Assembly (NCBI RefSeq): GCF_026210795.1 | Contig: NC_089457.1 | Coordinates: 2,046,001-2,110,000, forward strand | Direction: 5' to 3' | Length of the DNA stretch: 64,000 nucleotides | Origin: Rhizophagus irregularis | Taxonomy: Eukaryota > Glomeromycota > Glomeromycetes > Glomerales > Glomeraceae | Part shown: piece after piece, positions 39,361 to 51,683 of the stretch | Layout of the letters: every line of letters starts with the position of its first letter | Numbering within the stretch: position 1 is the first letter of the stretch | Translations under genes and position numbers: made by a program | The notes under the pieces: generated by a model | Told to the model about the DNA's origin: nothing | What the model saw: only the letters and a program-made list of their open reading frames with translations | Database searches by the model: none

Positions 39361-40968
39361 TCAGTCATCAATTGGGATAAATGTCCATCCTGCCGCGAAA
39401 GGGTTTACACCATTCGCCATTTCCTCGCGAAGTTTCTTAATTTTTTCACGCTCAATCACATCCTCAGTCGGGTCCCTATCGTGTTTCTTACCAGCTTCAC
39501 TCTCTGTCTCAGTCGGTTCCTCGTAGAGACCCCACTCATGTTTCTTGCGACAGTTCATCCCCGCCGGACAATATCGGCCCACCATGAAGTCTTTACAGAG
39601 TGGTGCCCGTTTGCTAACCTTCACGTGTGTGTAATGGCAATCATCTTTAAGGCACATACCTTTACAGAAATGTCGACAGTACGGGATTAAATGTGCAGAT
39701 TCGACGTGTTGAAGTGGACATTTGTTGCTCAATGTACATTCAGAACCTTTAAGCCACAATTTGCAGACTTCCACTCGATTTGGATCGTGTTTATAAGCGC
39801 AATAATCGCCTTCTTTGCATCGACCTAAAAAGTAATAAATTAATATAAATCTTGAACCTTTAACTAGTACAAAATTAACAGTGAATTACTTACCGTATTT
39901 GTGATAATAAGTACAATACTTATTGACCAGCTTAGTCTTGAAAGCAGCCTTTGGCTTCTTACCAGACTTGTACTCGTCTTCTTTTGTCCTGCTTACAGAA
40001 TTCGCTGGTTCTGCTCTCTTTGTTGTTTTGTTTTTAATGAGTTCGGCACGAACAACAGTGTTCGGTCCCGTCTTAACAAAAACATTACCTGTTCCTGAAT
40101 TTGAAGCTGATTTTGGAGTCGTTGGCCTTGCAAATCTACCTGATGTTGGTGAACTTGTCATGTTATTAGTTGATGCAGAAATTTGAAGACTCAATTGTTT
40201 TGTATTTGTTGTGCTAGAAGTGCTAGATATACTAGAAGTGCTAGAAGTGCTAGAAGTGCTAGAAGGTGGTAGTTTTGTTGTAGTTGATTTTACATATTTT
40301 GCATCTGTACTTAAAGTTGATATTTGACATTCTGATGGTTTCATGGTTACGCTTAGTGCTTTCTTTTCTAAAACTTTGTTCGAATTCTGAGAATCCGATG
40401 GTCTTGAAATAATTGGTGTAGTTGATTCAGCAGTTCTATTAAAACTTGGCATTTGAGAATTGGATGGTCTTGTAGCAGTACTAATTGCTTTTTGGTTGAT
40501 AACTGATGCTGCTCCTGTGCTCACATTATAAATTTCCTGTTGAGGTGCAATCAATTTTGCAATAGTATCAAGTGTTAGTCCATATTCTAATTGTCTCGTG
40601 CCCAGATTATAAGCTATCGAATTTGTATATTTTTGGGTTCCAGCTACCTGATTGGGAACTGTACTATTGCTTAAAGACATTTGGTAAGTTGTTGTTTCCG
40701 TGGGTTTACTCAAGCTTTTGTTTGAAGCTACTTGATACAAAGTCTTTGACGTTGTTTTACCCATACCAGTACTTGAAGCTGCGTTATATGGAGTTGCTGC
40801 TCTCGTATTCATGTCATAAGTTGTTGGTTTTCTTAGATCTAAGTTATAAGATGTTTTTCTTGGGACCATTGTGGATCTTGCATTCGTGTTATAAGTAGCA
40901 GTTTTGTTATAAGTTGAGCTTCTTGTGCCCACGTTATAGATTGCAGATCTCGTATACATATAAGTCAT
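39361..40968 (-). CDS. CCCH zinc-finger protein, ZC3H3-like
   Basis: Two exons; ATG at 40968, intron at about 39,825-39,896, stop at 39361. The N-terminal 250 residues are low complexity, with a Tyr-centred imperfect repeat (SAIYNVGTRSSTYN, TATYNTNAR, TSYNLDLRKPTTYDMNTR) and later a Ser/Thr run. The C-terminal half has four CCCH fingers in a row: CTYYHKYGRCKEGDYCAYKH (spanning the intron), CKLWLKGSECTLSNKCPLQH, CRHFCKGMCLKDDCHYTH and CKDFMVGRYCPAGMNCRKKH. Spacing is C-x8-C-x5-C-x3-H, except C-x7-C-x4-C-x3-H in finger three. The order and linkers (DPNRVEVC, SKRAPLC) match ZC3H3, which acts in nuclear mRNA polyadenylation and export. Human ZC3H3 has five fingers; I see four. Confidence 0.85.
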
Positions 40969-42038
40969 GTATTAATTCTTTAGAAATTCCGATGAAGCTC
41001 TTAACGGAGAATTTTTATTGATCTCAAACGAAAAGAAATTGAAGTTTTCATATGATGAAAAAGTTGAGAGTAACGTAAATGTTACATTACTACTGTTTAT
41101 TATTGTGTCACAATCTATCCTAGTATTACTGTATCACAATCTTTTTTCAGTTTACCATAATTGTAGCGCTCGGGTGGCATTAAAGAAATTAACCATGTAA
41201 ACAATGAGAAATTATTCTAGATTTTTATCAAACTTGATAATCACATTTTCGTATTATTAATCTATTTGATATTTTATATATTTTATGTTATATTATATCA
41301 AATATAAGAAAAAGTAATACAATTCTTTTACTAATTCATATTTCTAAATAAAAATAACCTTTACAATCTGTTTTAGACCAATTTCTATATTAAAGTTATT
41401 TAAAAAGTTCAATTTTAAGTTTATGCTGTAACATAACATTTTAAGGGGTAAAAGTTTTATATGTCATAAAATTAAGCATTTTATTGGTTAAAATTAATAT
41501 TTATATAATCGGTTAACAAAATTCTTTCTTAAATAAAAAGTTAAGGTTTTTTATATATAAAACTAATATTATTACTACTTTCTACTATTACTGATAATTA
41601 ACAATATAATCTATATAACAAAAATTTTTATTAGATTTTCAGAGCAATGTGAAACTTGTTAATATTTATCCAAACTGTCCTGTTGAAGAAATTCTTAAAA
41701 GAGGTGGTAAAAATCTAAAGTTTAAAGTATTAATAAAATAATTTTTTAATAATATTGTATTTAGAATAAGTATTTATTTTAATTTTAATACTGAAAGTAA
41801 TAACTTTATTAAGAAATTTTAGAATATAATATTACTGTTTGGTATTGCATAAATACTCCAGATATTTTACAAAATACTAATTGAATAATACTTATATATT
41901 TGAAATATCAGATATTATATAAAGAAAAGTACAGTATAATTTTAATTAGAATTAAATTTATTAAGTTATCAGAATTAAAGAGAAATATGATTAATAAAAG
42001 TAAAATTTTTATATTTAATAAAATACTAAAGCAGAATA
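40969..42038. other. AT-rich intergenic DNA, no gene seen
   Basis: The first few hundred bases should contain the ZC3H3-like promoter. The rest is low-complexity AT DNA without readable frames. Confidence 0.4.
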
Positions 42039-42384
42039 CAGTTTACCCCTTCTATAGTGAATTTTTATATAGTGAGTAATTTGCTATAGTAAAGAAAAGT
42101 TCAGGTACAGATTTTTTTATATGACTTTTAATATAGTAAATTTTTTACTATAATAAATTTTAATTTTTTATTATTAATAGTAATATAAAATATAAAAATA
42201 ATATTACAGTTTACCCTTCCTATAGCAAATTTGATATAATGAATCACGTGATGCTTAGCCAATAAATTATGTCAATTTTCCCTTACTATAACAAAATAAC
42301 CAATCAAATTCTTCAAATTCTTTTTTAACTTGCTATAACGAATTTGAGGTGCAGAACAGCTTCTTCACTATATTAAAAGTAGTA
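42039..42384. mobile_element. Family B TIR element fragments, two partial copies
   Basis: 'acagttta(c)cccttctatag' occurs at about 42,040 and again at about 42,206. The first continues as in the family B element at 9,800. The second ends in the inverse-like 'cttgctataacgaatttgaggtgcagaac' and '..cttcactata'. The pieces are nested beside the family C element starting at 42,385. Confidence 0.5.
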
Positions 42385-43345
42385 CAGTCAACTCCCTCTA
42401 TAGTCACTCCCGTTATAGTCACATTCTACTATATAGTCACACCAGTTGAATGTTCAAAACACTTTATTATTAAAATTTATCCTATATAGTCACAATCTAT
42501 CTATAGTCACTATCACACCTATCCTCAAAAATCTTATATTAAAAAGAACCGTTTATAATCACAGTTATATAAAGAATATATTAAATAACTTGGCATCTAA
42601 TAATCGTACAAAGATGTATCATAGCATGTTAGAATCGTCTCACTGAGACGAATCGAATGGTGGTAGTTTTATCCTTTTCCGATCACTGGCTGACGAGTTA
42701 TTCAACAAAACGTTGAACATCGGCATTATAATATTTCTTGATTTACGTTTACTGCGCCATTTAACATTTTGCTAGATTTCTCAGTACCTAGTGATTGTAA
42801 AAAGACGATTTATAGCTCGTTGGAATCGCCTCATCAAGACGAATCGAATGGTGGTAAGCTCATCTCTCTGTGATCAATATTGACGGAGTTATTACTTAAA
42901 ACCCATTTAATATTTTTTAATTTCGGAAATTGATCTAGTGATTGGATTTCGATGTATCTTATACCATTAGAACCGTCTCATCAAGACGAATCGAATGGCG
43001 GTAAGATCATCTCTCTACGATTAATATTGGCAGAGTTATTACACAAAAACCATTAATATTTTTTTAATTTCGGAAATTAATCTAGTGATTGGATTTCGAC
43101 GTATTTTATACCATTAGAACCGTCTCATCAAGACGAATCGAATGGCGGTAAGATCATCTCTCTACGATTAATATTGGCGAAGTTATAATACAATAAAGTT
43201 TTAAGTATAATTCTGGCTAAAATTATGTTAATTTTTGGCAGGAATTATGATATACAAATATAAGAAATTTTTTATATAGTCACATCTCTTTATAATCACC
43301 AAATATGGACTGTCCCAAATGTGTGACTATAAAGAGAGTTGACTG
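42385..43345. mobile_element. Family C TIR element carrying a satellite (961 bp)
   Basis: The left end CAGTCAACTCCCTCTATAGT and right end ACTATAAAGAGAGTTGACTG are inverted repeats with TA directly outside both ends. The CAGT start, TA target and TIR sequence fit the pogo-like branch of Tc1/mariner. Subterminal 'tatagtcac' words repeat on both sides. The interior is a tandem array (separate entry), with no transposase. Non-autonomous. Confidence 0.75.
42630..43190 (+). repeat. Tandem array of the hairpin module, 147-bp period
   Basis: The core GACGAATCGAATGG begins near 42647, 42838, 42985 and 43132. The last three are 147 bp apart and the last two units are almost identical; the first spacing is 191 bp. 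Each unit has 'ctagtgattg' about 50 bp before the core and 'g(g/c)agagttatta' or similar about 45 bp after it. CGTCTCATCAAGACG can fold as a five-base stem. Confidence 0.85.
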
Positions 43346-43347
43346 TA

Positions 43348-44850
43348 ATACAATTATATTTTAATATATTTTATATATTAAAAGGAATTAATTATTTTCA
43401 CCTGCTGATTTTTTAATTATTTTTTTAGCAAAAAAAGCTAAAGAAAAAGCTTTGTTTTTTTTACCTAAATGATAATAAAATGCTTTTTATATGTTTAAAG
43501 ACTTTAAGGAAATTCTTTTAAAACTTATCTAAACCATAAACTTCTAGTTAATAATACTGAATAAAATTGAATCACTGATGATAAGAGTAAATTAATAGTT
43601 TTTTCTAAAAAACCTTTGTCTTTATTCTTAATCCAAAAATATTGTAAACGAATAATTTTTACTGTGAATTGCAAAATGGATGCAATTAGGAAGGTAATGT
43701 TGAACAAAAGATTTATTAATGCAAATCAATATTAAAATATATTTAGTTATTTAACAAAATTAAAATAATTTAAACATTTTTTTTTTTTGCTAATTGCAGT
43801 ACATTTACAAATTTATTAGGATAATGTTAGTAATTATATATAAAGTAAATAACTTATATAACTATTTTAATATTATTAATTTGTAGATTATTCATCATTT
43901 CACTATAGAATTTTATATATGTACTGTTAGATAATCATATTGACTAATCAAATAAGTAACATATATAATACATATTGCCTTAATATCTATGTTTAGTAAA
44001 TCACAAAACTATTAAAATATAATATTTTTTTTAAAAAAAATTATAAAACTATTATAATTTTATATATCTTTATAATAAAACTATAATTTTATATAATTAA
44101 AATTAAAATTAAAAATTATTACTATATAGTTTAATTAATAATAAAACTGATAATAAGATCAAAATTTTTGATAAATAGATATCACTACTTTCAGTTTTAG
44201 AAGAACTATATATTAAAAGCAGTTTTTACCAAAGAAATTTCTACTACTATTTATTATTATCATTTTAATTTGTATTAATTATAAAGATAAATTTATTTCT
44301 CACTTTGAATAAGATTTAATATTTTTTATCCCTAAATTATTAATTGTCAAAAATGTCAAAAATGGTATTTACAACCTTTTTTAAGGTATTAAATAAATTT
44401 GTAAAGCAGTTAAATTATTTATAAATTATAATTTTAAAGGCTATATGAAGCTTATATTAAATTTTATTTTAAAAAAATTTTTTTTTTGTTAAAAATTATG
44501 TTGTTCTTTTTTAGAAATGATTGTTAATGATTAGCATAATGTTATTTTTATATATAAATTCAGAAAGGTAAAAAATCACTTGGATAAGAAATAAATTTGT
44601 TCTAATTATAATAATTATAATTCTTATAAAATAATAACAGCTCTTTCAAATATTTGCAATTTCTTTATTATTATTAATAGTTTTTTTTATTTAAAGAATT
44701 TGATATGCCATAAATTTTAAAGGATTAAATTATTCTAATTTTTTTACACTTAAATAGTTTATTTATATTTAATAATTTAATGTATAGTAATAGATATTTA
44801 GTAATTTAATATTAAAAATTTTTTAGATATTTTTTTTTTATGGTATTTTT
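43348..44850. other. AT-rich intergenic DNA, no gene seen
   Basis: Very AT-rich with simple runs; open frames on either strand lack protein-like composition. Nothing else supported. Confidence 0.4.
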
Positions 44851-44851
44851 A

Positions 44852-45072
44852 GGATCTCGAAAAATACATAAAAAGGTCACATTTGAGTTTACTTAAAAAG
44901 AACCTAAATTTTCATAAAAATCTTGCCTTTTTTAGATAGTACCGGCCTAAATTTTATTGTCCGTTTTAATACAGGCCAGCATTATCATAATTCCGGCCCT
45001 GAAAAGTTGCTTATTTTAGGCCAAAATCTTGCCAATCATTTATGACCTCCATATGTATTTTTCGGGATTCTG
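44852..45072. mobile_element. Short TIR element (GGATCTCGAAAAATACATA ends)
   Basis: The left end 'ggatctcgaaaaatacata' and right end 'tatgtatttttcgggattc' are inverted repeats of about 19 bp with one or two mismatches. The inside repeats the word 'ggcc' (accggcct, caggccagc, ccggccc, taggcca), giving it higher GC than the surroundings. About 220 bp, non-coding. Confidence 0.6.
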
Positions 45073-45303
45073 TATTTTTTAAAAGCTAAAACCAGGTTTA
45101 GAAATAAATCACATATAATTATATGAAAAGAACTAATAATTTATTTTATTATTTTATTATATATATATAACTAAACAATTAATAAAATTTTAGGTGCAAA
45201 TTAATATTAATTTTTGAATAAAATTAACATTAAAATAAAAGTACCTAAAATTAAGTACCTTTATAATAATTTTAAATATTTTTTATTTAATTTAATAAAT
45301 ATA

Positions 45304-45487
45304 CAGTCAAACCTTTATATAACGATATGTCGGGACATATATGAAATTTTTAGAAAATATCGTTATATCAAAGTTATACCGATATTTATATGTCCTCACA
45401 TATAGTGGGAAAATAAAATTTTATCGGTATATCAAGTTTTTAATAGTATATCAGTATATCGAATATCGGTATATCGAGGTTAGACTG
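45304..45487. mobile_element. Pogo-like MITE, 184 bp
   Basis: The left end CAGTCAAACCTTTATATAAC and right end TATATCGAGGTTAGACTG are inverted repeats flanked by TA on both sides. CAGTCAAACC followed by TATA/CGATA words is typical of pogo-type MITEs. The inside has many 'cggtatatc' words in both orientations, so the whole element can fold. Confidence 0.75.
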
Positions 45488-47888
45488 TATATAGTCAATT
45501 TTAACTTATAATTTTATTTTATTTTTTTTTAATGATTTATATATGCTTTATTGATATTAAATTTATATATTATACAAAAATTTTAACTTATAATAACTCA
45601 GCTAATATTAATATTAAAAATGCAATTTTACTATTATTAGATTTCTTTTATTAAGACAAATCTAATGATATAAAATTTATTAAAATTCAATCAGTAGATT
45701 ATTTTTTATTTAAAAACAGTAGTATATAGAATAAGAAAATTTGATAAAGTATTCTACAAATAGGTAACTTTTAAAAATTTTATATAATTGATACTAAACA
45801 ACTTTTACAACTAGTTTATCTATATTATTTAGGATTCTTTATAATAAAAAATAGATTCTTAATAATAAGAAAATACAGTAATTTATTAACTTTTTAAATA
45901 GTTTAGTATAAAAACTTATACTTTACTTTTTTATTAATAATAAATGCATATTTTTTATATATTTATAATTATTAATTATACATATTAAAAAAAATATATA
46001 ATAAATATTTTATTTACTATATATTATTAAATATTTTATTATTTAATTAAAATATTAATAGTAAAAGTAAGGCATATTATTACTGATTATTTGCTGATTA
46101 TTTATTAATTATCTTTTAATATTAAAATACTATTTTGTTAATACATAAAGCTGAAATAATATTTGATTTGACAATTTTAAAGGTAAAATTAATCAAAATT
46201 AACAGAAATTATATTAATTTATGTAAATTTTTATAATTAATAAATAAAATGAAAATTCAGATTTTATAATTTTGAGATTCATTGATTATATTCTAATAAT
46301 TTATATACTATTAGATTGGAGGAATTAAATAGTAGTAAATTATTGCAACCAAGTTTATTTTGGCAAAGTTATTGCATTTTAAAATTTTGTATTAAATTAA
46401 ATAATAATATTATTAATATTAATATTAATAATTAATAATTGCAAATATTAATTTGGCTATAACTCCTGAGTTATTTAAAATTATGCTGAGTTATTTTGGC
46501 CATTAATTTTAAAGCCATTAATCTATAACTCACAAAAGTTTCAAGTTTTGTCCAAACTTCTGTGGCTTTACCCAAAGCTTTAAAGTCTGATTAAATAATG
46601 ATTGGCATATATCAATTAATTGAAAAATTCAGTCTAAAGCTAACTTTGAAATTACATTTTATTTTGCCACAAAATTTTTATACTAAACTATTAATACTTT
46701 AAACTATTAAATAAAATAATTTAATATGATTTTTTTGCATATTTATGGTTTAAAATAATGCTTCAAAGCTAATGTAATATCACATATATTATGATTGGCT
46801 ATGGTGGTTAACATATTATATAATTTATAATATATTTACTATATAATATTAAATTTTGAACGAAAAATTAAAATGATATTGCTAAATTTTACTGCAAGTA
46901 ATTTTTATTAATATATACCAGTATTAGCAAATATTAATAGGTAAAGTTTCATGCTATTTTTAATTCTACTTAAAATTCTACTTTAATTCTAATGAAATGT
47001 CATTTACCAGTATTTAGTAATATTCAAATGAAAAAATGTAAAAACTAAATTTATTGTAATATAATTCCATTTGGCTATGATTTTTACAGAAATATACATT
47101 AATCTTTTAATATATTTATATAAAAAGAATGCTATAAATGAATTTATTAAAATAATGTTAAAAAACTGCAGCTGGTAATTAAAAAGATCATTTCAAATAT
47201 ATTGAAGTGATATGGTTTGTAAGAAAATTAATAAATATAAATGAAATAAAATATATAAAAAATGCATATATTTTAAATATTAATTATACTGTACTTATTT
47301 TAATTTGATGGTATTGTATATGTGAAAAAAAAGATATAATTGTCATTTTCTTTTTTTTTTATGAAATAACCTAATAAGATCAATAAATATATTAGTATAA
47401 ACATTACATTAAAGCGATTGTATGATTTGATATTTAAATTTTGGCGATTTAGTTTTATAATTAAATGTTTTATAATTAAATAATGCAAGTTAGAAATATC
47501 ATTATATGACACATCCTATATTTTACACAGATGCATAGAAAGCAAAGCTTAATAATACAAAGATAAAGGAAGACCATATGTCCGTGATAACCTGAAAATT
47601 GCGATAATGATACTGTACGTAACCACCATGTATCTGATATTTTATTGTATCCGTTAAACAAAAATGACTTGTATGATAAGATCTTATTATAAAGAAAGCA
47701 AGGTTAGTTATAATTTGATATGTATTTATTGAATATATGATTATGAATAATAATATACTGTACATTAATAAAAATGAAATAAATATAAACAAATAATTCT
47801 TTAATATACCATTATTAATATAATGTAAATAAATCGATTTATAATCAAAAAATATTTTTCATAATTTGCCTCCCTTAATCATCACTTG
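45488..47888. other. AT-rich intergenic DNA with decayed repeats
   Basis: A degraded single copy of the hairpin module is at 45,638-45,675 (agatttcttttattaagac, then aatctaatgata). The dispersed repeat of 2,370-2,510 recurs at 46,915-47,040. Frames on the minus strand at 47,300-47,800 overlap each other and show no recognisable domain. No gene called. Confidence 0.4.
46915..47040. repeat. Dispersed repeat, copy 2 (first copy 2,370-2,510)
   Basis: Shares 'cagtattagcaaa.tatta', 'tttcatg.tatttttaattctactta' and 'tatttagtaatatt' with the other copy in the same order. Confidence 0.5.
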
Positions 47889-48738
47889 CTATTTTGATAA
47901 AGTTAGTTTAGTAGCGGCAGCATCATCCAAGAACCAATACAATTTTCCAGTAACCGGTTTGACCAAGGCAGAAGGTAATTTGCTCTCAGAATTTTCAATT
48001 ATCTCTTTCAACACATCTTGTTTACCTTCACCAGTAGCCACAAAAGCTATATTATGAGCATGATTAACTACCGGTAAAGTAAAAGTAATTCTTCTTGGTG
48101 GTGGTTTAGGAGAATCACCAATATAAGCAACCCATCCAATATTCTCATCTAACAAAGGATGATCCGGGAAAAGAGAACAAGTGTGCCCATCAGGCCCAAC
48201 TCCTAATAAAAGTAAATCGAATACGGGAAATTTAACGGAATTTACGGTAGCAAACACAGAAATAAGTTTTTTTTCATAATCATCTACTATTTCCTCCTCA
48301 TCTTCTTCTTGAAGTAATGAAGGATTTATGGTGTAAATTTGATCTTCAGGGATTGAGACATGATCAAAGAATTCTTTTTTACATAAAGAATAATTGGAAT
48401 CCTCATGATCTAATGGAACAAGTCTTTAAAAAATAATTAGAAAAAAAAAATCAATTTATCACGAAATTGGAATTCGTTTTTAGATTGAATGAATTCATGA
48501 ATTACAAAGTTGAAAATTACCTTTCATCACAGAAAAATACTTCCCACTTTTCCCATTCGATACCCTGGCGATTTTTTAAATCCGCAGCCAAAAGTTTAGG
48601 TAGAGAACCACCTGAAATTCCTACGGTAAACCTATCACGTATTTCAATTGACTCTTTGCATAATTTCACCACCAAATCAGCAAGAGATATTGAAAGTTCC
48701 TGTGTGTTTGGAAATGTGTAAACAATTGGCGCGCTCAT
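47889..48738 (-). CDS. 6-phosphogluconolactonase
   Basis: Two exons; ATG 48738, stop 47889, with the intron in the codon after CDE. It hydrolyses 6-phosphogluconolactone in the oxidative pentose phosphate pathway, a cytosolic NADPH source. Motifs: [12 protein letters not shown], the substrate-site segment [17 protein letters not shown] across the intron, [16 protein letters not shown], then [13 protein letters not shown]. About 260 aa, normal for the SOL/devB family. The start sits 434 bp from the divergent ZIP transporter gene. Confidence 0.95.
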
Positions 48739-49171
48739 TGACTTTTTAATGATTTCAGAATATTGTTACTGTTATTGTTTTTTGTCTAATAATTTAAATT
48801 TAGTTATTAATTAAAATAAAGGTAATAAAAGAAGAGGAGAAAAGCATTAAAGTTCAAGTACCGAGAGAAATCGAAAAAAAAGAAACGTAATAACTGATAA
48901 CTAAATCTTCGTCAAATTATTTATCTCAAATCATTTGTTTTCAAATCGGCATGTGTTTATCATGTTTATCATAAATGATAATCAACCGCTTTATATCTTT
49001 CCAATCAACATTTGACAGCTATACTATGTCATTATTATGTAATCCGAATTCGTGTTAAAAAACATTAACAGATCGAAAGTTTTAATATTTTAATCAACTT
49101 GTTTGTATTGTTGATTTTTAAGAAATTGTTCATAATCAGAAAATTAGTTGAACACGTTTTTGTATAGAGAA
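48739..49171. promoter_or_regulatory. Shared divergent promoter, 6PGL / ZIP transporter
   Basis: A 433-bp gap between start codons. It contains the direct repeat 'catgtttatcat' and 'catgtttatcataaatgataatc' near 48,950-48,983, including an inverted pair tttatca..tgataa. No zinc-response element that I can name. Confidence 0.4.
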
Positions 49172-50458
49172 ATGAATTATTCAAGTTTACAAAGACTTTG
49201 GGGATTCTTTCTTGTTACATTGTTGTTATTGATAATTGTCAAAAGTGAAACTATATTACCTGTTAAGGAAGATATCTCATCAATAAATTCATTGACGCCG
49301 ACTACAGTTTATTCAGAATGTCCTTATGTACGGGCTCTTTCAGAACAAAAAAAAGAGAAAATGGAAAACGAAAGCAATAGAATAACAAAGCAAGTATTTT
49401 CATTTCTTTTCCCTGGAAGTCCGCGTGTTAACTCCCTTCTTGGTACATTTTATATTTCTTCGATACCAAATTTCATATTATATTTCGTACCGCCTGATAT
49501 TCAACCTTCATCATTAAATTCATTAGTTAGTTTTGCAGTAGGAGGATTATTGGGTGATGTATTTTTACATTTATTGCCTCATTCATTTTTAGGAGAGAAT
49601 AATGATGATGAAGTGCATTTTGTACAAGTGGAAGAACGAAAGAATGTTGTGATTGGGTCAGCAATCTTTGTGGGATTATCATTATTTTTTGTCATTGATA
49701 AATTAATGAGAGTCGCAAATGGAGGAGAAGGAGAACATTCACATGCACATGATATGAAAGAATATAAACATGAACATCGGCAACATGATGACATGGGTAA
49801 AACAACAGCTACAAAAGATAATTCATCAATAATTCGACAACGAACATCCGCTAATAAAGTAATGAACGAAGAAAAAAATGAAACTTCTAAGCAACAATCA
49901 AACAGTATAAAATTATCAGCGTATCTCAATCTAATAGCAGATGCAACTCATAATTTCACGGATGGATTAGCGATGGCTGCATCTTTTTACTCATCACCAA
50001 GTATTGGAGCAACTACAACTGTCGCTGTTTTCTTTCACGAGATACCTCATGAGATAGGTGATTATGCAATATTGATTCAAAGTGGTTTCACTAAGAGACG
50101 TGCCATGCTTTCTCAATTCATAACAGCAATCGGAGCTTTCCTTGGCACTTTAGCTGGTATTGCTATTGAAGAATATAGCAGGGGTGTACATGATAGTAAT
50201 AATAATACTAAAGATATGGTTGATATTAATGCATCTGAAGGTATTTTTGGTACTGGTGTTGTATTAAGTGATCTAGTTATACCATTTACTGCTGGTGGAT
50301 TCTTGTACATTGCTACTGTTGGTGTTATTCCTGAATTATTAGAAATTAATGGGAAATTATCTAGGAAAATTAGACTTAAACAAGCCATGACCGAATTTTT
50401 AGCCATGTTTATTGGTATTTCTATGATGGCAGTTATTGCCTGGAATGAAGGTGTATGA
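49172..50458 (+). CDS. ZIP-family zinc transporter, SLC39A7/KE4-like
   Basis: A single exon of 428 aa from the ATG at 49172 (an in-frame TTG lies 24 bp upstream, with no ATG). The first 30 residues (RLWGFFLVTLLLLIIVKSE) look like a signal peptide. Membrane segments include VGGLLGDVFLHLLPHSF and the metal-binding pair HNFTDGLAMAASF and HEIPHEIGDYAILI, the LZT-subfamily signature. A His-rich loop (HSHAHDMKEYKHEHRQHDD) lies between membrane segments. KE4/Yke4 proteins move zinc across ER or Golgi membranes into the cytosol. Intronless, unlike most of its neighbours. Confidence 0.93.
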   Translation: MNYSSLQRLWGFFLVTLLLLIIVKSETILPVKEDISSINSLTPTTVYSECPYVRALSEQKKEKMENESNRITKQVFSFLFPGSPRVNSLLGTFYISSIPNFILYFVPPDIQPSSLNSLVSFAVGGLLGDVFLHLLPHSFLGENNDDEVHFVQVEERKNVVIGSAIFVGLSLFFVIDKLMRVANGGEGEHSHAHDMKEYKHEHRQHDDMGKTTATKDNSSIIRQRTSANKVMNEEKNETSKQQSNSIKLSAYLNLIADATHNFTDGLAMAASFYSSPSIGATTTVAVFFHEIPHEIGDYAILIQSGFTKRRAMLSQFITAIGAFLGTLAGIAIEEYSRGVHDSNNNTKDMVDINASEGIFGTGVVLSDLVIPFTAGGFLYIATVGVIPELLEINGKLSRKIRLKQAMTEFLAMFIGISMMAVIAWNEGV

Positions 50459-51683
50459 ATTGTCATTATATTAAATTAATACTTTATATAACTACTATAG
50501 ACTCTGGAAGATTAGATTATTAGAAATTTGATTGTAGTAACTCGTGTTTATTTATTTATTACGTCACATGTTCATTATTTCTTTGTTATCTTCAATAAAG
50601 AGAGGACAAGTTACATGCCTTATTTATGACTTATTAGTATACAAAAGATCTTCTGTTTTCTAAAATTATGATAAATATCATCAGTTGAAGATTTTATTAT
50701 TGTCTTCAGTTAAGTGTATTTATACTTTGTTAGGAATTACAAGAGAACAATTTAAAAGATACCGTGTTAGTTGCTACAGCTTCTAGAACGTTGTATTACT
50801 CGTTTCATTAAAATCATTGTCGTATCATTGATGAATCCTTTTTCATATAATAATCTTGATCTTGAATAATTATCCAACAGTATAATTTAAGATTCATTTG
50901 ATTTGTAAGGAAAACAGGGATGTCTTTGTTCTAAGGACATCAGGAACCTCTCGGCATCGATAAACCTTAATAATGTTTTATGCGCAGGAGTTTGTACTTA
51001 ATATTCAGAAAGTTTTATTGTCATATGAACTACTGTATGAAGTTTCTGCGAAGGGAAAAAAAGTTACAAATTTGCGGCGAGTTATAAACGTTATTATTAT
51101 ATAAGATGGGTTGAAAAGTTGGAAATTTGGAAAATAAGCAATAAGCTCCATTTCGTCATAAACAAAGGCTAAGTATAATCTTAAATATTAGTTCTTTTTT
51201 TGTTTTATCTTTTTACATCGTTCGAAAAGTAAAGGTGTAGTGAGCGGAAGATATAAATAAAAATTCATAGTTAATTGTTCCGAACTTTTTTATACTCATA
51301 TCAAAAAATAGAAGTTCAAAATTTTATTTTATTATTTATTAAGAGTCATTTAATCATTTAAGAGATATATAGAAATGTAAGGCGGGCAAGGATTTATTAG
51401 TGTATAATAATTGGAAGACGGTATAAAGTCATAAAAGATATATACATTATCATGAAAAGTAATATGTAAAATCAAAGAAAAAAGTATTAATTCGCATGAA
51501 GAAATATAAAATTCATAGATACAATGTAATTGATTATTATTAAAAACTACAATCTTTTTCTTGGAGACGATTTTTTACTTCTGGTTTTGGTTTTTAGGAT
51601 TTTCTGCCCTAGAAAAATTGAACGAAAATTTATAAATTATAACAGATATTATTACGAAAATATAAAAAGGGATAAAAGAGTAT
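50459..51683. other. Intergenic gap, no gene seen
   Basis: Downstream of the ZIP gene and downstream of the minus-strand small gene at 51,684; convergent. The length (about 1.2 kb) is unusual for a convergent gap in this block, but no frame shows a domain. A non-coding transcript cannot be excluded. Confidence 0.4.

Noticed and set aside
39352-39690. Plus-strand open frame of 112 codons
   Set aside because: Exactly antisense to the CCCH finger exon, whose zinc ligands are conserved; a shadow.
47300-47792. Three overlapping minus-strand frames upstream of nothing obvious
   Set aside because: They overlap in different frames, are hydrophobic by composition and show no domain or splice pattern.
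49148-49171. Eight extra N-terminal codons for the ZIP transporter
   Set aside because: The first of them is TTG, not ATG. The ATG at 49172 directly precedes a good signal peptide.
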